Positions 1-12,384 of a stretch of DNA of 64,000 bases are shown here, in pieces; the first letter of the stretch is position 1, and every line of letters starts with the position of its first letter. Source of the stretch: Halichoerus grypus (Eukaryota > Chordata > Mammalia > Carnivora > Phocidae); NCBI RefSeq assembly GCF_964656455.1, contig NC_135717.1:143606308-143670307 (forward strand), in the 5' to 3' direction. A program made the translations under genes and the position numbers. A model generated the notes under the pieces. It did no database searches. It saw only the letters and a list, made by a program, of their open reading frames with translations, and was not told the origin of the DNA.

Positions 1-290
1 AGAGAGAAGTGATTTCTCATAACTGTTCTACATATGAAAGATAAAATTCTTAAATATCCTTATTTTAAGAGTTTGAGAGAGTAAACTTGTCTTTATTGCA
101 TGTTTCTTATTCATACAGATGTATCTTCCTATCTGCACGAGTATGTGTAACCTGGTCATTATTCTTTGTAATATAGGGAAGGGCATGCCACATGCTGTTT
201 ATTGACCAGAAGAGCTTAATCTAACTAGTGGCTAATCCCAGACAGGGCATCCAGAGTATAGTACAAAACAATTATTTTGTTCCCATCAGA

Positions 291-1723
291 CACTGGTTCT
301 CAAACTATGGACAATGGAGTAGCAGCATCAGTAGGAACTTGTTAAAAATGCAAATCATGTTCATTCCTCCTTTGTCAAATGAATTTGTCAGAGGAATGAA
401 TATACAATGGGCAAAAAAACAGTCTCTTCAACAAATGGTGTTGGGAAAACTGGACAGCAACATGCAAAAGCACGAAACTAGACAGCTTTCTTTCACCATA
501 CACAAAAATAAACTCAAAATGATAGAGATCTAAATGTGAGACCTGAAACCATAAAAATTCTAGAAAAGAGCACAGGCAGTAATTTCTGACATCGGCCGTA
601 GCAACACTTTTCTAGATACGTCTCCTGAGGCAAGAGAAATAAGAGCAAAAATAAACTACATCAAATATAAAAAGTTTCTGCACAGCAAGGGAAATAATCC
701 AAAATACTAAAAGGCAACCTACTGAATGGGAGAAGATATTTGCAAATGACATACCTGATGAAGGGTTAGTATCCAAATTATATAAAGAGCTGATACAGCT
801 CAACAGCGAAAAAACAAGAAATCTAATTAAAAAATGGGCAGAAGACATAAGTAGACATTTCTCCAAAGAAGATATCCAGATGGCCAGCAGACAAATGAAA
901 AGATGTTCAACATCACTTATCATCAGGGAAATGCAAATCAAAACTGTAATGAGATATCATCTCACACCTGTCAGAATGGCTAAAATCAATAACCCAAGAA
1001 ACAACAGGTGTTGGCGAGAATGTGGAGAAAATGGAACCCTCCTCCACTGCTGGTGGGAATGCAAACTGGTGCAGCCACTGTTGTAAACAGTATGGAGTTT
1101 CCTCAAAAAGTTCAAAATGGAACTACCATATGATACAGTAATCACATGAGTTGGTATTTCCCCAAAGAATGTGAGAACAGTGATTCAAAAGGAAGGATAT
1201 GCTCCTGTGTTTATTGCAGCATTATTTACAATAGCCAAACTATGGAAGCAGCCCAAGTATCCATTGATAAATGAATGGATAAAGAAGAATATAAATATAA
1301 ATAGAATATTATTCAGCCATAAAAAAGAATGAAATCTTGCCATTTGCCACAACATGGTTAGAGCTAGAGAGAATAATTCAAAGTTAAGTCAGAGAAGGAC
1401 AAATACCATATATGATTTCATTCACATGTGGAATTTAAGAAACAAAACAAACAAGCAAAGGAAAAGGACAAACCAAGAAACAGACTCTTAACTACAGAGA
1501 ACAAACTGTTGGTTACCGGAAAGGGGTGGTTTCGTAGGGGGAGGGGTGAAATAGGTGATAGGAATTGAGGAGTACACTTATCTTGAAGAAAAAAAAAAAA
1601 AAAAGCAAATCATGGGCTCTACCCCAAACCCACTGAATCTGAAACTCTGGGGATGGGGCCTAGCTCTCTGTTCTATCGGACCTTCCAGGTGATTCTGATG
1701 TGCCCTAAGGCTATGAGCCACTG
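291..1723 (+). mobile_element. MER5-type hAT-Charlie element, split by an L1 insertion
   Basis: Pieces 291-359 and 1615-1723 join into one MER5-like sequence: CACTGGTTCTCAAAC at the start, the GGTGATTCTGATGTG block near the end, and a closing CCACTG that inverts the start. The two halves are separated by the L1 at 360-1604. Confidence 0.75.
360..1604 (+). mobile_element. 5'-truncated L1 (ORF2 3' part plus 3'UTR)
   Basis: This is the sense strand of the L1 reverse-transcriptase ORF end, with degraded blocks such as the '[17 protein letters not shown]' and '[10 protein letters not shown]' stretches, then a 3'UTR and an A-rich tail at 1589-1604. The target duplication GCAAATCATG is at 350-359 and 1605-1614. 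ORF2 is broken by stops and frameshifts, so it is a dead copy. Confidence 0.9.
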
Positions 1724-3882
1724 AAAAATGTAACCTTTCACACCTTGCAGAATCTACCACTGTAGATGGGCTCCTTGAAGTGCCTGCTTTCCTTTCCACT
1801 CCCCATACTGCCCTGGCTCCTCCTTGTAGTTTCCTCTCACCATCAAAGCCCAAGTAGCTGCTCCAACCCACTGAGCCTCAGCATCTGGCTCAGTCTTGGT
1901 GGGCTTTCCATAGATGTGTACATTCTTCAGTAAAGAGCACCTGTGTCTCTCTTGTTAATATTGATCACTTTCAGCCAACAGTGATTCAAAGACATTGTAT
2001 AAAACGATTCACTACCCAGTAATGATAAAGATGAGAGGATTGACACCCACATCCTGTCACATATGCTGTTAAGTGGGATAGCCATATTGAGGCAATTCTG
2101 CTTTATACCCCCTTTATTCCTGCCTCATGAATAATACCATTCCCTTTTATTCTTTTAAGTGCTCTGGTTTATATGGTGAATTATATTGCAGTGAACTAGT
2201 CATAAGCAATTCTAATACTGTTGGGGAGTGGTCAAAGAAAGATTCACCAAGAAGGAAATGTTGTAGGGCTTAAAAATAAAAGATGTCCAGTTACAATAGG
2301 TAGGCAAGACGGACTGGTGATAGGGATGGGACAAGAGAAACCTTAGAGCCTGAGAGTTCAGGATAAATAAGGATAAATAAGGATTTATCCTTCAGGATAA
2401 ATAAGGATAAATAAGCTGTGAAACAGCTGGTTATATTAAGGGAAGCAGAAGTGGTTCAAAGGGTCGAGTGCCAGTGTCAGGTGGGAACAATAATAGTTGA
2501 AGCTGGTGGAAGAGTGACTTAAGGCAAGGTCTTCCAGAAGAAGTAAGGGCAAATCTTGTTCCTCATTATTCCCCCAGTAATATATCAGTATTGGCTCTTT
2601 GGATCGTTATTAAGAAGAAACCTAGTGTGTCTTTGTTTCCCTATTTATGTTGGTTCTCTGTATTTGAAATGCTTATTGCTCCATTTTCCATCAATTGTGG
2701 GCTATATTTCAAACAAATAATCATTATATAACATAGCAGAATAATAATTCACTTTCAACTTTGGTTCACATTTTCAAGTCCAGTGGGGAAAAAAAAAGAC
2801 ACCAAACGGTCCACACTGCATAATATTTTATGCCTTTATTATAGCAGAATACTAATGCTGGAATATTGAGATATATGGCCTGTCGAGAACAGAATGGGGG
2901 GAATTATGCAAATACCTAACTAATATGTTGTGATATTGTTTTTCTGAATGTTAATATGATGAACGAATTCTGTTAAAAATGATCATATGGGGATTTTTTT
3001 CTGTTACTGTTTAGTAAAAGTTACGTGTTTTGTGTGGTTTGGGGACCTTGCAAACTGTAAATTGCATTTTGCATGACAAAGCTGACTTAAAGCATAAAGA
3101 AGTGTTTTAAAATTATGATAAAAATTGTATATTTGATTTTATACAACTAGTTAATGTTGTTATCCTTTGTTGTTGTTGAACATTAAAGATGTGTTTGGCA
3201 TCGATGAAGCTTGAAAGACTTTGCCCTTGGGGCATTGCACATGAACTGACCTCTTACGCCATTGAGCATCATTATCTTCATCACCGAAGCTTCTTGTCAT
3301 GGTCCTCTGTTTCTGTGTGGACAGTAAAGATATCATGTCCTTCTTTTCTCTTTCTTTTTTTTTTTTTTTTTTTTTTACCAGAGCTAGTGTGTCTTCTTTA
3401 CCCTATACAGTCTGGAGTAATGAATTTTACTAAATAACCTTCATTATTCAGTTAATTGTTGCGTTTTCCTAACTATTAATACAGAACACAGTTCAGAGTT
3501 AATAGCTGTCTGGAAAGGAAAAGGAACCATCGATAAACTCCTACATTATCCTTTGTTTAAATATCACATAATTAATTAACATATTTATTAATGCATTTAC
3601 TTAGGTAAACATTCTTTGAAGGCAGGTAGCAATTAATATTATGTTTTAATTTTGAGAACTTATAATAAGAGTAATTAACTGAAGAATAGGGTTAGTCTGG
3701 TATCCTTTACTAAGATCTATATGATGAGATATTAATTTTTCAGTATGCCATAGAGTGTCTAATTCTTGTTTTACTGTCTTTAAACCACATATACTTTCAG
3801 CTGAATCTCATATCAACATATTTAAAATTAGTATAACACATGAGTTTCATAAGTAATGTGTGTTTCTGTTTGTAAGTGTAAC
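1724..3882. other. Intronic sequence, mostly unassigned
   Basis: No exon was seen. It holds a small local duplication (2358-2415), a 20-odd-base T run near 3357-3376, and possibly a degraded antisense L2 around 2220-2520. Confidence 0.5.
2358..2415 (+). repeat. Short local duplication of GGATAAATAA units
   Basis: Two blocks of TTCAGGATAAATAAGGATAA type flank a small palindrome, GGATTTATCC. Confidence 0.8.
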
Positions 3883-4213
3883 TACAGTTGGCCTTTGAGC
3901 AGCATGGGGGCTAGGGGCATGATCCCCACACAGTTGAAAATCTGTGTATAATTTTTGACATCCCCAAAACTTAACTATTAATAGCCTAGTGTTGACTAGA
4001 AGCCTTACTGATCACATAGACTATTAACACGTTTTGTATGTTATATATGTTAACATACTGTATTCTTAGGATAAAGTAAGCTACAGAAAAAATGTTAAAA
4101 TCATAAGGAAGGAAAACACATTTATACTACTGTACTCTATTTATTAAAAAAAAAAAACTACATATAAGTGGACCCATACAGTTCAAACCTGTGTTATTTG
4201 AGGGTCAACTATA
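3883..4213 (+). mobile_element. Non-autonomous Tigger2-like DNA transposon
   Basis: It starts with ACAGTTGGCCTTTGAGCA and ends with GAGGGTCAACTA, an imperfect inverted terminal pair flanked by TA. The interior (CCCCAAAACTTAACTA, GATAAAGTAAGCTA) matches the remembered Tigger2 consensus. It has no coding capacity. Confidence 0.8.
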
Positions 4214-5124
4214 TTACAAATCAGTGTTCTTAACAATTTTCTGACCTAACAATTATGTTTGAGACCTGAGAACGGCACAGAATGTTAGGTGACAGACTAA
4301 GAAAATAAATAGCTAAGAGGTCTCTAAGTCCTGGTCTTTAAACTCACTTCATTTTAACAAGTCAGCTTATCGTTACTCACCATTTCTTACCAATTGACAT
4401 TTAGATACAAGCAGAGTCTGTGGCTTATTATAAATTCTTAAAATAAAAAATGTCCTCTTGTGTTTTAAGGACTGGTCCTTTTGGGTTAGAAGACAATTTG
4501 TAGTATTTATTAGATAAGCAGTAAATAATGGGCTCTTTCAAACCACTACCATCAGGGAGGATTTACCATTTACCATTTTTAAATTTGTTTTTCCCTGTGC
4601 AGCTCAGGACTTGCAAATCATTTTTATAACTTTTTTCATATTGTTAAAATCTTGAACTTTAAGAAACAGGAAACCTAAAGCAAAAAATAATCATCAGACC
4701 ACAACTCAGCAAGCCCAAAAGTTACATGAATGATTTCAGCATCTCTCTGTTATGCATTGGTTTTCATTTGAATATCCATGTCAGATAGGGCTTAACATCA
4801 TTACTTTTGCTGTTAATAAACCCCAGCTCTAAAACAAACATAAAACAGCCTGTTCTTTCTGTTTGCCTAGCCTTAAAATTGGACCCAAATCTTTTTGTGT
4901 GTGTGTGTGTATGTCTTTATGTATGTTTCTGGGATAGCACTACATATCAGTTCTGGAGGTATAGTTTCAGAATAGTATGGCTCCATCTGCAATAATTCTA
5001 GCCTTTCAAAGCTGACCTGCAAGTAATCTCAAAAATGTGAATGTGTTAATATTTGTTTCATGTTTATTAGTCAGTCTAATTAAGAGTAAGTAAATGCTCA
5101 GTGGACCTTTGTACATTCTTTCAG
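4214..5124. other. Intronic sequence, nothing recognised
   Basis: A short TG-rich patch (about 4896-4914) is the only feature noticed. Confidence 0.5.
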
Positions 5125-5142
5125 TAATTTTAGTGCTGCTTA

Positions 5143-5334
5143 GGGACACCTGGGTGGCTCAGTCGTTAAGCATCTGCCTTCTGCTCAGGTCATGATCCCA
5201 GGATCCTGGGATCGAGTCCCACATCAGGCTCCTTGCTCAGCGGGGAGCCTCCTTCTCCCTCTGCTTGCCACTCCCCTTGCTTGTGCTCTCTCTCTCTCTC
5301 TGACAAATAAATAAAATCTTTAAAAAAATAATAA
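5143..5334 (+). mobile_element. CAN SINE, sense
   Basis: tRNA-like head (CCTGGGTGGCTCAGTC, GGATCGAGTCCC), CT-rich middle, AATAAATAAAATCTTT tail. A perfect 18-bp target duplication lies at 5125-5142 and 5335-5352. Confidence 0.95.
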
Positions 5335-5352
5335 TAATTTTAGTGCTGCTTA

Positions 5353-5773
5353 AATATAAGAAGTTAATACATTTCAATATAGATAGCCTTGTTTGTACAT
5401 ATGCATCAGAGACAGAAGCTGTTTTAAACAAACAATAATGAAAATCAATTCAACCCTTAATTGTAATATATATTCAACTGTATCCATTTTATTTCTTGGT
5501 GCAGTAGTCTATACAGGATTTTTTTTTTTTTTTAAGGAAAAAAAGAAAACCCAACTATGTGAATATACCAGACGGATGCATTGGGATGTCCTGCAACGAA
5601 GGGAAAGGCATAGAAAACAGGACCAAATAACGAGATATAGATGGGCAGCCCACATACATCTTAGCTTCAAATCATTTTTACCACTCTATTTTTCTCTGTA
5701 GTGACTTTATTTGTTTCACAGGATTAGAGTAGTAGTTTCTAAGTTGAAGCTCACTTGGTTCTGTACTTTGCAG
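5353..5773. other. Intron end upstream of the first exon
   Basis: Unique sequence with a T run at about 5519-5533. The branch and acceptor region sits just before 5774. Confidence 0.5.
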
Positions 5774-5888
5774 GTCAATTTCTTCTGGAAGAAGCTCGCC
5801 TCATAGAAGCAGCTGAGATGGCAAAGAAAGCAGCTGAATTGGACAGCACGGAGTTTGATGTGGTCTTCAGTGCTGCCCACATGCTCAG
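5774..5888 (+). CDS. TMTC2: Internal coding exon, TMTC-family TPR protein (probably TMTC2)
   Basis: Seen: a pyrimidine-rich acceptor ending in TTTGCAG precedes the exon and a consensus GTGAGT donor follows. The exon is open in one frame. It enters with two bases completing a split codon, continues with 37 whole codons (beginning QFLLEEARLIEAAEMAKKAA) and leaves two bases (AG) of the next codon. The Ala/Glu/Leu-rich heptad-like pattern with small residues at regular spacing is typical of tetratricopeptide repeat helices. Known of the family: TMTC1-4 are ER membrane proteins with N-terminal transmembrane segments and C-terminal TPRs; they O-mannosylate cadherins, and TMTC2 is also linked to ER calcium handling. 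The segment matches my memory of the TMTC2 C-terminal TPR region, and very long introns suit that large gene. It does not match the TMTC1 C-terminus I recall. Other TPR proteins remain possible for the symbol; the exon itself is nearly certain. Confidence 0.82.
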
Positions 5889-6819
5889 GTGAGTTTTGCT
5901 ACTATACCTTAGAAGACCAACACTGTAGCTTTGGGAAAGCTAATAGGTAGACTGAGTACCTTGTCATACTGCCTTATTCCACATTCTTGAGGTGAATTAT
6001 GCTGTCTTACCATGCCAAAATCAGTCAGGAGTATTTTATTCGTCATAGCTTATGTGCACAGTATGTAGGGCACGTAAGCATTCAGGACTCTGAAAATTAT
6101 TGAGAACCATTTTCCTTTCCCTTCAAAAATGACTATAAAATACAAAAAGAAAATTGCAAAATTAAAATGAATAACTGTTTAAAGGTCTAAAACAAAACAT
6201 TATGTTGATTAGCCAACTGCATCTCAGTGTTTGTGTTTTATATTTATTATATTGAATGTGGCATGTGAATGCATTTTATTATGTTTGGTGGTGGAGAGGA
6301 TTGTCAAGTACAGATATACCTAAGGGCTATCAGAGTCTCAAAACGGTGCTGTATTTAGCATTGTTGCTATGTAGGGAAATGATACATCTTTGTAGACCTT
6401 TTAGTACTTCTATTTTCAGAAAGATATTATGAAAGCTGATTATAACAGCAAAACAATTAAAAGGTAGATCAACAATTTTTATTGTGAACATAAAAAGAAA
6501 GTTAATGCATCCATAAGTGGTGTTTTAGGTTAAAGAAGAATGTTTTTAAGAAACTCAAATGATTTATACAGTTTTTTTAAAAGCATTATTTGTTCTGTTA
6601 GCAATATGTGTACCCCTTCTCCCGTACTCGTACCTGAATTTCACTCGATTAAATCTTCACCTAAATGCTTCGTTAGCTGACATCCACACTATGGGCTCTG
6701 GGTTTGGCTCTAGGAATAGGTTTGTAATTATGTAGATTACTCTTACTAGGGAAGAAAAATACCAGAGGAATGGCTTCACAGTTGGATGGCTTTAACACAC
6801 GGGCTTTCAAGAAAAGTAG

Positions 6820-7011
6820 TTTTGTTTACTTTTTGAGATCCTTGTAGATTTATATGCAGTTGTAAGAAATAAGACAGAGAGATGCCCTGTACCATTTATC
6901 CAGTTTCCCCAATGGTAATATATTATAGAATGAGAGTACAGTATCAAAAGCAGGATATTGATAGTGATACAATCCACTGGTCTTATTGCGTTTCCCCAGT
7001 TTTACTCAAAT

Positions 7012-7058
<47 letters not shown>

Positions 7059-7187
7059 TTAGTTCTGTGCTTTTTTATCACACCTATGTAGGTTTGTGTA
7101 TCCATCACCATAGTCAGAGTACAGACTATTTCCAATATCACAAGCATCCTTTGTGTTGTCCTTTTATAACCACCTGGCTTCCTACTT
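6820..7187 (-). mobile_element. Old L1M-type 3'UTR, antisense, holding a TG microsatellite
   Basis: Blocks such as TTTTGAGATCCTTGTAGA, AGAAATAAGACAGAGAGA and ATCCATCACCATAGTCAG match a familiar old L1 3' region. The TG run sits where the consensus has a short TG stretch. Confidence 0.65.
7016..7056 (+). repeat. (TG)n microsatellite, about 20 units, uninterrupted
   Basis: Pure TG dinucleotide run of 41 bases, likely length-polymorphic. Confidence 0.98.
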
Positions 7188-7204
7188 AGCTTTTCATAAG
7201 TTTT

Positions 7205-7405
7205 ATTTTTCTTAAGATTTTATTTATTTATTTGACACAGAGGGAGAGAGAGAGAGAGAGTACAAGCAGGGGGGAGCGGCAGGGAGAGGGAGAAGCAGAC
7301 TCCCTGCAGAGCAGGGAGCCTGATGTGGGGCTCGCTCTCAGGACCCTGGGATCATGACCTGAGCTGAAGGCAGACGCTTAACCAACTGAGCCACCCAGGT
7401 GCCCC
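7205..7405 (-). mobile_element. CAN SINE, antisense
   Basis: AAGATTTTATTTATTTATTT tail complement, GA-rich middle, and the head ending GAGCCACCCAGGTGCCCC. A target duplication AGCTTTT(C/T)ATAAGTTTT lies at 7188-7204 and 7406-7422. Confidence 0.95.
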
Positions 7406-7585
7406 AGCTTTTTATAAGTTTTGAGTAAGAAATTCAAAGTCTGTTTGAGAGGAAAGTGTACTGTGAGGTTTCAGTTGAATGCGCTCACTCCACATTTAAC
7501 ATTTCGCATTCCTAAAGCTGGTATCTACAAAGAGAAACCAGCATTCAATCAACTATTGGTATATTTATAAAATAAATTATAGCCA

Positions 7586-7795
7586 GGGGCGCCTGGGTGG
7601 CTCAGTCCATTCAGTGTCTGCCTTCAGCTCAGGTCTTGATCTCAGGGTCCTGAGATCAAGCCCTGCATAGGGCTCCCTACTCAGCAAGGAGCCTGCTTCT
7701 CCCTCTCCCTCTGCCCTTACCCCCTGCTCGTGCTTGCTCTCACTCTCTCTCTTGTGCTCTCTGTCTCGAATAAATAAATAAAATCTTTAAAAAAG
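7586..7795 (+). mobile_element. CAN SINE, sense
   Basis: Full head, CT-rich middle and A-rich tail. A near-perfect duplication TAAA(T/C)TATAGCCA lies at 7573-7585 and 7796-7808. Confidence 0.95.
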
Positions 7796-7808
7796 TAAAC
7801 TATAGCCA

Positions 7809-9800
7809 ATCTCAAGAACCTTCAATGCAAGGATAATTTTCAAAAAGACACCTTCATTTGCATGACAGGCTTAGGTGCTGTTATAGGGAGAGGACTTTCT
7901 GTTCTTCATGAATAAAACACTGTGCTTTTAGTCACAGTAAACCATTTGCAAGGATGGATAAGCACAACTTTCTACAGGCTAATTCATCTTAATCATAAGA
8001 GATACTTTCCTCAACAAGGTATTTTGCTACATATTAAATTAGTATCTGAAATTCAAGGTCTACCAGTGGAAACCCATTATGAGAAAGTTACAAAAAAGGT
8101 CCTTGTTAAATATATCACTTCCAACTTTTCCTTAGTTACCATAGTGCTAGAAACCAGTGGAAAATTTTTATTATACATTGGCAATGTGGAAATCTTTAGG
8201 GTTTGTTTTTCAGAACCTTCTTTCTAGCTTTCTGCAGTCTGCATTCCTCATTAAGGTGCAGTCAGTCAGCGCTTTCCTAATATTGATTGCAATTATGACC
8301 ACAGCAGCCTGGCTATATCCTACTCTGCTTGGTGGCAGCCCCCATGAATGTTTTTACTTAGTTTTTCTGTTTTTTGACTTTATTAAATTCAAGTATTTCT
8401 TGAGCACTTACCGTGCAAGTTGTATACCAACCTCTTTCCTTATTCACCAAGAGCATTTAGGACTTTGCTGAAAGGAGTAAGAAAGGTTACTCATTTTGCC
8501 TTGAATGCAACCTTATCAAAATCCTTAGCTATCAAGATCTTGCTTATTTATTGTTACATGTAATTTCCTCTGGGGATGCCAAATTATTGTAAATTGACTT
8601 TGATATTAATTCTTCCCTCGGAGCTCTCTTTTGCAAGATACTTAGAAGACAAAATTGGCAGGGTTTGGTGAGGTAAGAGTATGAGGCAGGGTATGAGGGA
8701 AAGAGTAGATGCCTCCCTGGTTGTGTCTAGGTTAGCTGGATTAATGGCTACCCTCATATCCAAAATCAGCAATTTAGGAAATGTTATGATTCAAGAAATG
8801 TTTTGAACATATATATTTAACTTCCCTTTCTTAGCTAATTCCCAATGAAATGACCCAAAGAATCTATCAGTGAGGAAAAACTGCTCATCACAAATAGAAA
8901 AAAAAAAAAAGTCATTGCACTTAGATGAGACCATATTGGAAGAGGAGAGTTCCTGGGGCTAGCCATCAAGGGGCAAATCTTTATCTTATTGGGACCTTCA
9001 AGAGGCTTGAAATTTGACAAATTTCTAACAGACCCATTTCAACTCTCAATAGTGGATAATGATCTTTCTCTGTAGAGCAGCACATAGAAAGTTTTGAAAT
9101 ACTGGATTTCAAATTGGCAGTTCAGATAAGAACGACAAATCAGATGTGTCCAAGTAAAGAGCCCTTATCTATGCAGTGAGATTTACATTAAAACCTGAGA
9201 GCCACTTAGAACATCTATAATTCCTGTTATCAAGGTGGTTCACAAGAATGCTATGTGGTGTGGAAATACCAATGCTGTTCACCAACTATGTAAGCCTTCC
9301 ACCTTCATTAAACATATTAGGATTGTACTTTTCTGCCTTCTTCCAAGTTGAAGAACTTCATGGTTCTTAGTTGGATTGTTGAAGGTGTGTGAACATGATG
9401 TATGTCACTTCTGAGCCAAAGCTGTTAAGAGTCAGTGCTTTTCCTTTTTCTGACTTAGAAATTGTGAAAACAGATCCTGAAATGACCAAAGGGGGACAAC
9501 CTCCCTACTCACCTGCACTGAGTAAGTGAGTGAGAAATAAACCTTGTTGTCCTGATTCACTGAGATTTAGGATGTATTTATATTACAACAGTGTAACCTA
9601 ACCTAACCTAACTGACACAGAATACATCTGGGAAAATGAAATAAGTAGTTTGGAAGAGGAACAATATGACATTAGGAAAGATTACTAAGAGATTAACAGG
9701 ATCTCTGAGTTTATAATTGCAATGGAGGCAGGGCAAAATTGAGAGACTGATAATTTAAATATAAGTTATAGATCTCTTCTCAGTTTAATGTAAAGTACTA
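7809..9800. other. Intronic sequence, no gene seen
   Basis: Possibly weak L2/MIR remnants near 8375-8460. There is a short AACCTA triplicate at about 9595-9611. Confidence 0.45.
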
Positions 9801-9854
9801 AAGACATCAAAATGATGACTGAAAAGATAAAAGATTGGAGGATAGAATGAGAAC

Positions 9855-10085
9855 ATTATATGTATACTAATGATTACATATGTGTTAGTATAATTATATG
9901 TAGTACACAGGTATGTATATATACATGTAAGTATATATGTGGTATGTATGTAGTATGTGATATGTAGTTTTATTTGTATATCTATAGATAAGTGTATATA
10001 ATTATATGCTGTATATGTGTAAGTAGTTATATTTAGCATTTATATATATATATTGTTTTATAGTTTTACTTGGTTTTTGTATATA
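9855..10085. repeat. AT-rich TATG/TATA low-complexity tract
   Basis: About 230 bases dominated by TATGTA, GTATATAT and ATGTAG words, an imperfect decayed microsatellite. Confidence 0.8.
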
Positions 10086-10472
10086 TAAATGTTAATATAA
10101 ATAGAAAATTTCTGAAGGCAAGCATGGAACACATAAGCAGTTATCAACAAATAGAGGAAATTTCGAAGCTAGAATGAAGGCCTTCAATGATCATATTGAA
10201 AGCAAAACTGCTGAAAATAGATCGACTCCTAAACTTGTCTCCATGTATGGGTCACACTTTTTAGTTGCAAACTAAAGAATATGCTTTTGCCAGTTTAAGC
10301 AGAAACAGGATTTATGAAAGAGTATTCTATAGCCCACAGGCTCAGTCTCGGGCTTGAGAGCACCATACGTAGTCAGAAATAATATCCAACCATCTATCTG
10401 GCTTTCCCTGGGAGTCAGCAGCTTCTATAGTCCCGAGCTCTGCCACCATCACCCACAAGCACCACCCCCAAG

Positions 10473-10525
10473 TGCCTAAGGTTTTACACTTCTGACAAGT
10501 CCCAGGTGATACTTACAATGTCGGT
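10473..10525 (+). repeat. 53-bp patch nearly identical to 12320-12372
   Basis: 51 of 53 bases match the later copy, which lies inside a longer MER5-like element. Here the flanks do not look like MER5. Confidence 0.85.
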
Positions 10526-11159
10526 TGGATGATTCTCTTGGGGGCAGCTGCCTCCCTGTTAGGCTTACTTCTGACTTCGAGTCCCTTGAGGTTGCATCTG
10601 ATTGGTGGAACGTGAGTCATGTGCTGGAATCTCAGCTACTAGAAAGTCGTAAGGAGAGGGAATTTCTGGCTTCTGCCTTACTTGGGAAGGTGGGATCCAC
10701 ATTGCAGCTAATTACTAAATATATTTATAGAGAGGGTGATCACAGATGTTGAGTGGCCCTCACATAATGAACATTAAACTATATGTGTTGACATTTTTAG
10801 TACTTCAAATAAAATGGGAAAAGTACTGGATGCTTCCAGATGAGAGTATTATAAAAAAGAAGATTGGTTATCATCAAAGGAAAATATCAAAGGAATTCAA
10901 ATTGCTAGAACTCAGTCAAGTTATATCTATAGAGTTGTAAGAAGAAAGTACTGAATCAGTTATTCTGTTAGGAGCATTTTGTATGGATGAATTTATTCAG
11001 TGTTCTCCTAGAACTAGAAGCTAGAAAGAGCACAAAGATACTTGATACAGGGAGGAATTCCAGAGGCACTAAAAACAAACCTTACCTGATTCATAGCATT
11101 CATGGGCATTGGCAGAAAATCTTTTTTAATCCACTTACAGACTAAGGGAAGAACAAAGG

Positions 11160-11390
11160 TAGCATTTACTTAAATATCTCCTGTCTGTCTGGTACTATAT
11201 TTTGCATTTTATATCTGTCACTCTCTTTGTTATATTTGCACATGTGTGACCTGGACAACAGTATTCCCATTTTACATATGAAGATACTGAGGCTTAAAGA
11301 GAGTCAATATTTCTCACAGGTGGTAAAGCTGGGATTTGAATTTAGTGTACTCTGGCCAAGTATAATACTGTTTTCACTGTGTCACATTGG
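11160..11390 (-). mobile_element. MIR SINE fragment, antisense
   Basis: CCCATTTTACATATGAAGATACTGAGGC followed by GGTGGTAAAGCTGGGATTTGAA is the MIR core in reverse orientation. Confidence 0.8.
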
Positions 11391-12234
11391 CTCCCTCATG
11401 TCTTTGTAGCTGGGTGACTACCCAGAGGCTGTGATTCTTGAATGTATTGTTGGAGAAAGAATTTATAGAGTATTAGGTTACCAAATATGTAAATCCTTAA
11501 TAGTAAGATCCTTCCAATATTATTAAATTGCCTCTTTATGATAAATTTTAGAAAATAGATTTACATTCATAGGAGGGAGAATGCCATATTTGTACTCTTA
11601 AAGGGATATTAAGTTTTTAGAATGGTACCGTGTCTGACAAAGGACACACTTACAGCTGAGCTAAGCATGAACTTACGGTTTTTCTAGGACTAAGGGCCCA
11701 GGTTGTCATTGCTCCCTGAGGTGGTAAAGAAAGCAAAACTATACTGCACCAACTGGTTCCCATTGCTTCCCTGACTTCTAGAGAGCAGAATGAACATATG
11801 GAAAAAATTGTTACATTTAAGTTTCTGTGCTCGACACAATCTTATGTAATTAAATATATTAAAAATCAAGAACTTAAATGTACTAATTTCTTTATAAATT
11901 CCACTGAAAGTGACTTAAAATTTAAATTCTTAAGAGAAAAAGGAACCGAATCAGATTATTTCTCAGAGTAGATTGGGAACGTACACACATGTACACACAC
12001 ACACATATGTTGGATATATTTTTTTTTTCAAAGCTCTCTAGGCCTTTCTTCTTTAATACTTCCAAAATTACCAAAAACCCCTCGAAAAGTCATTGGATTT
12101 TTCAATTATAAATTGTACGCTAGTGCCAACCTTTGGCCCAAAGGGGGCTTATTTCAACTAAGTTATAATGGGTTGGAAGGTCTTTAAAGCAAAGGGCAGT
12201 AGCAGATGAGGTTGAAGGTAAGCGTCTTCCAACC

Positions 12235-12384
12235 CAGTGCCTTTCCAACAGTAACGTGCTTGTGGATCACCTGGGGATCTTGTTAAAATGTACATTCTGA
12301 TTGAGTATGTTTGGGTGGTGCCTAAGGTGTTACACTTCTGACAAGTCCCAGGTGATACTTACAATGTTGGTTCTCGACCACCCC
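12235..12384 (+). mobile_element. MER5-type hAT element, degraded
   Basis: It keeps the order GGATCACCTGGGGATCTTGTTAAAATG, ATTCTGATTGAGTA, GACAAGTCCCAGGTGAT, then a closing TGGTTCTCGACCAC. Confidence 0.65.

Noticed and set aside
5393..5701. 102-codon frame just upstream of the first exon
   Set aside because: It begins in unique intron after a SINE, runs through a T/A-rich stretch and has no splice support.
9586..9612. Telomere-like AACCTA repeats
   Set aside because: Only three units, and the unit is CCTAA-type rather than the vertebrate CCCTAA; simple chance tandem.
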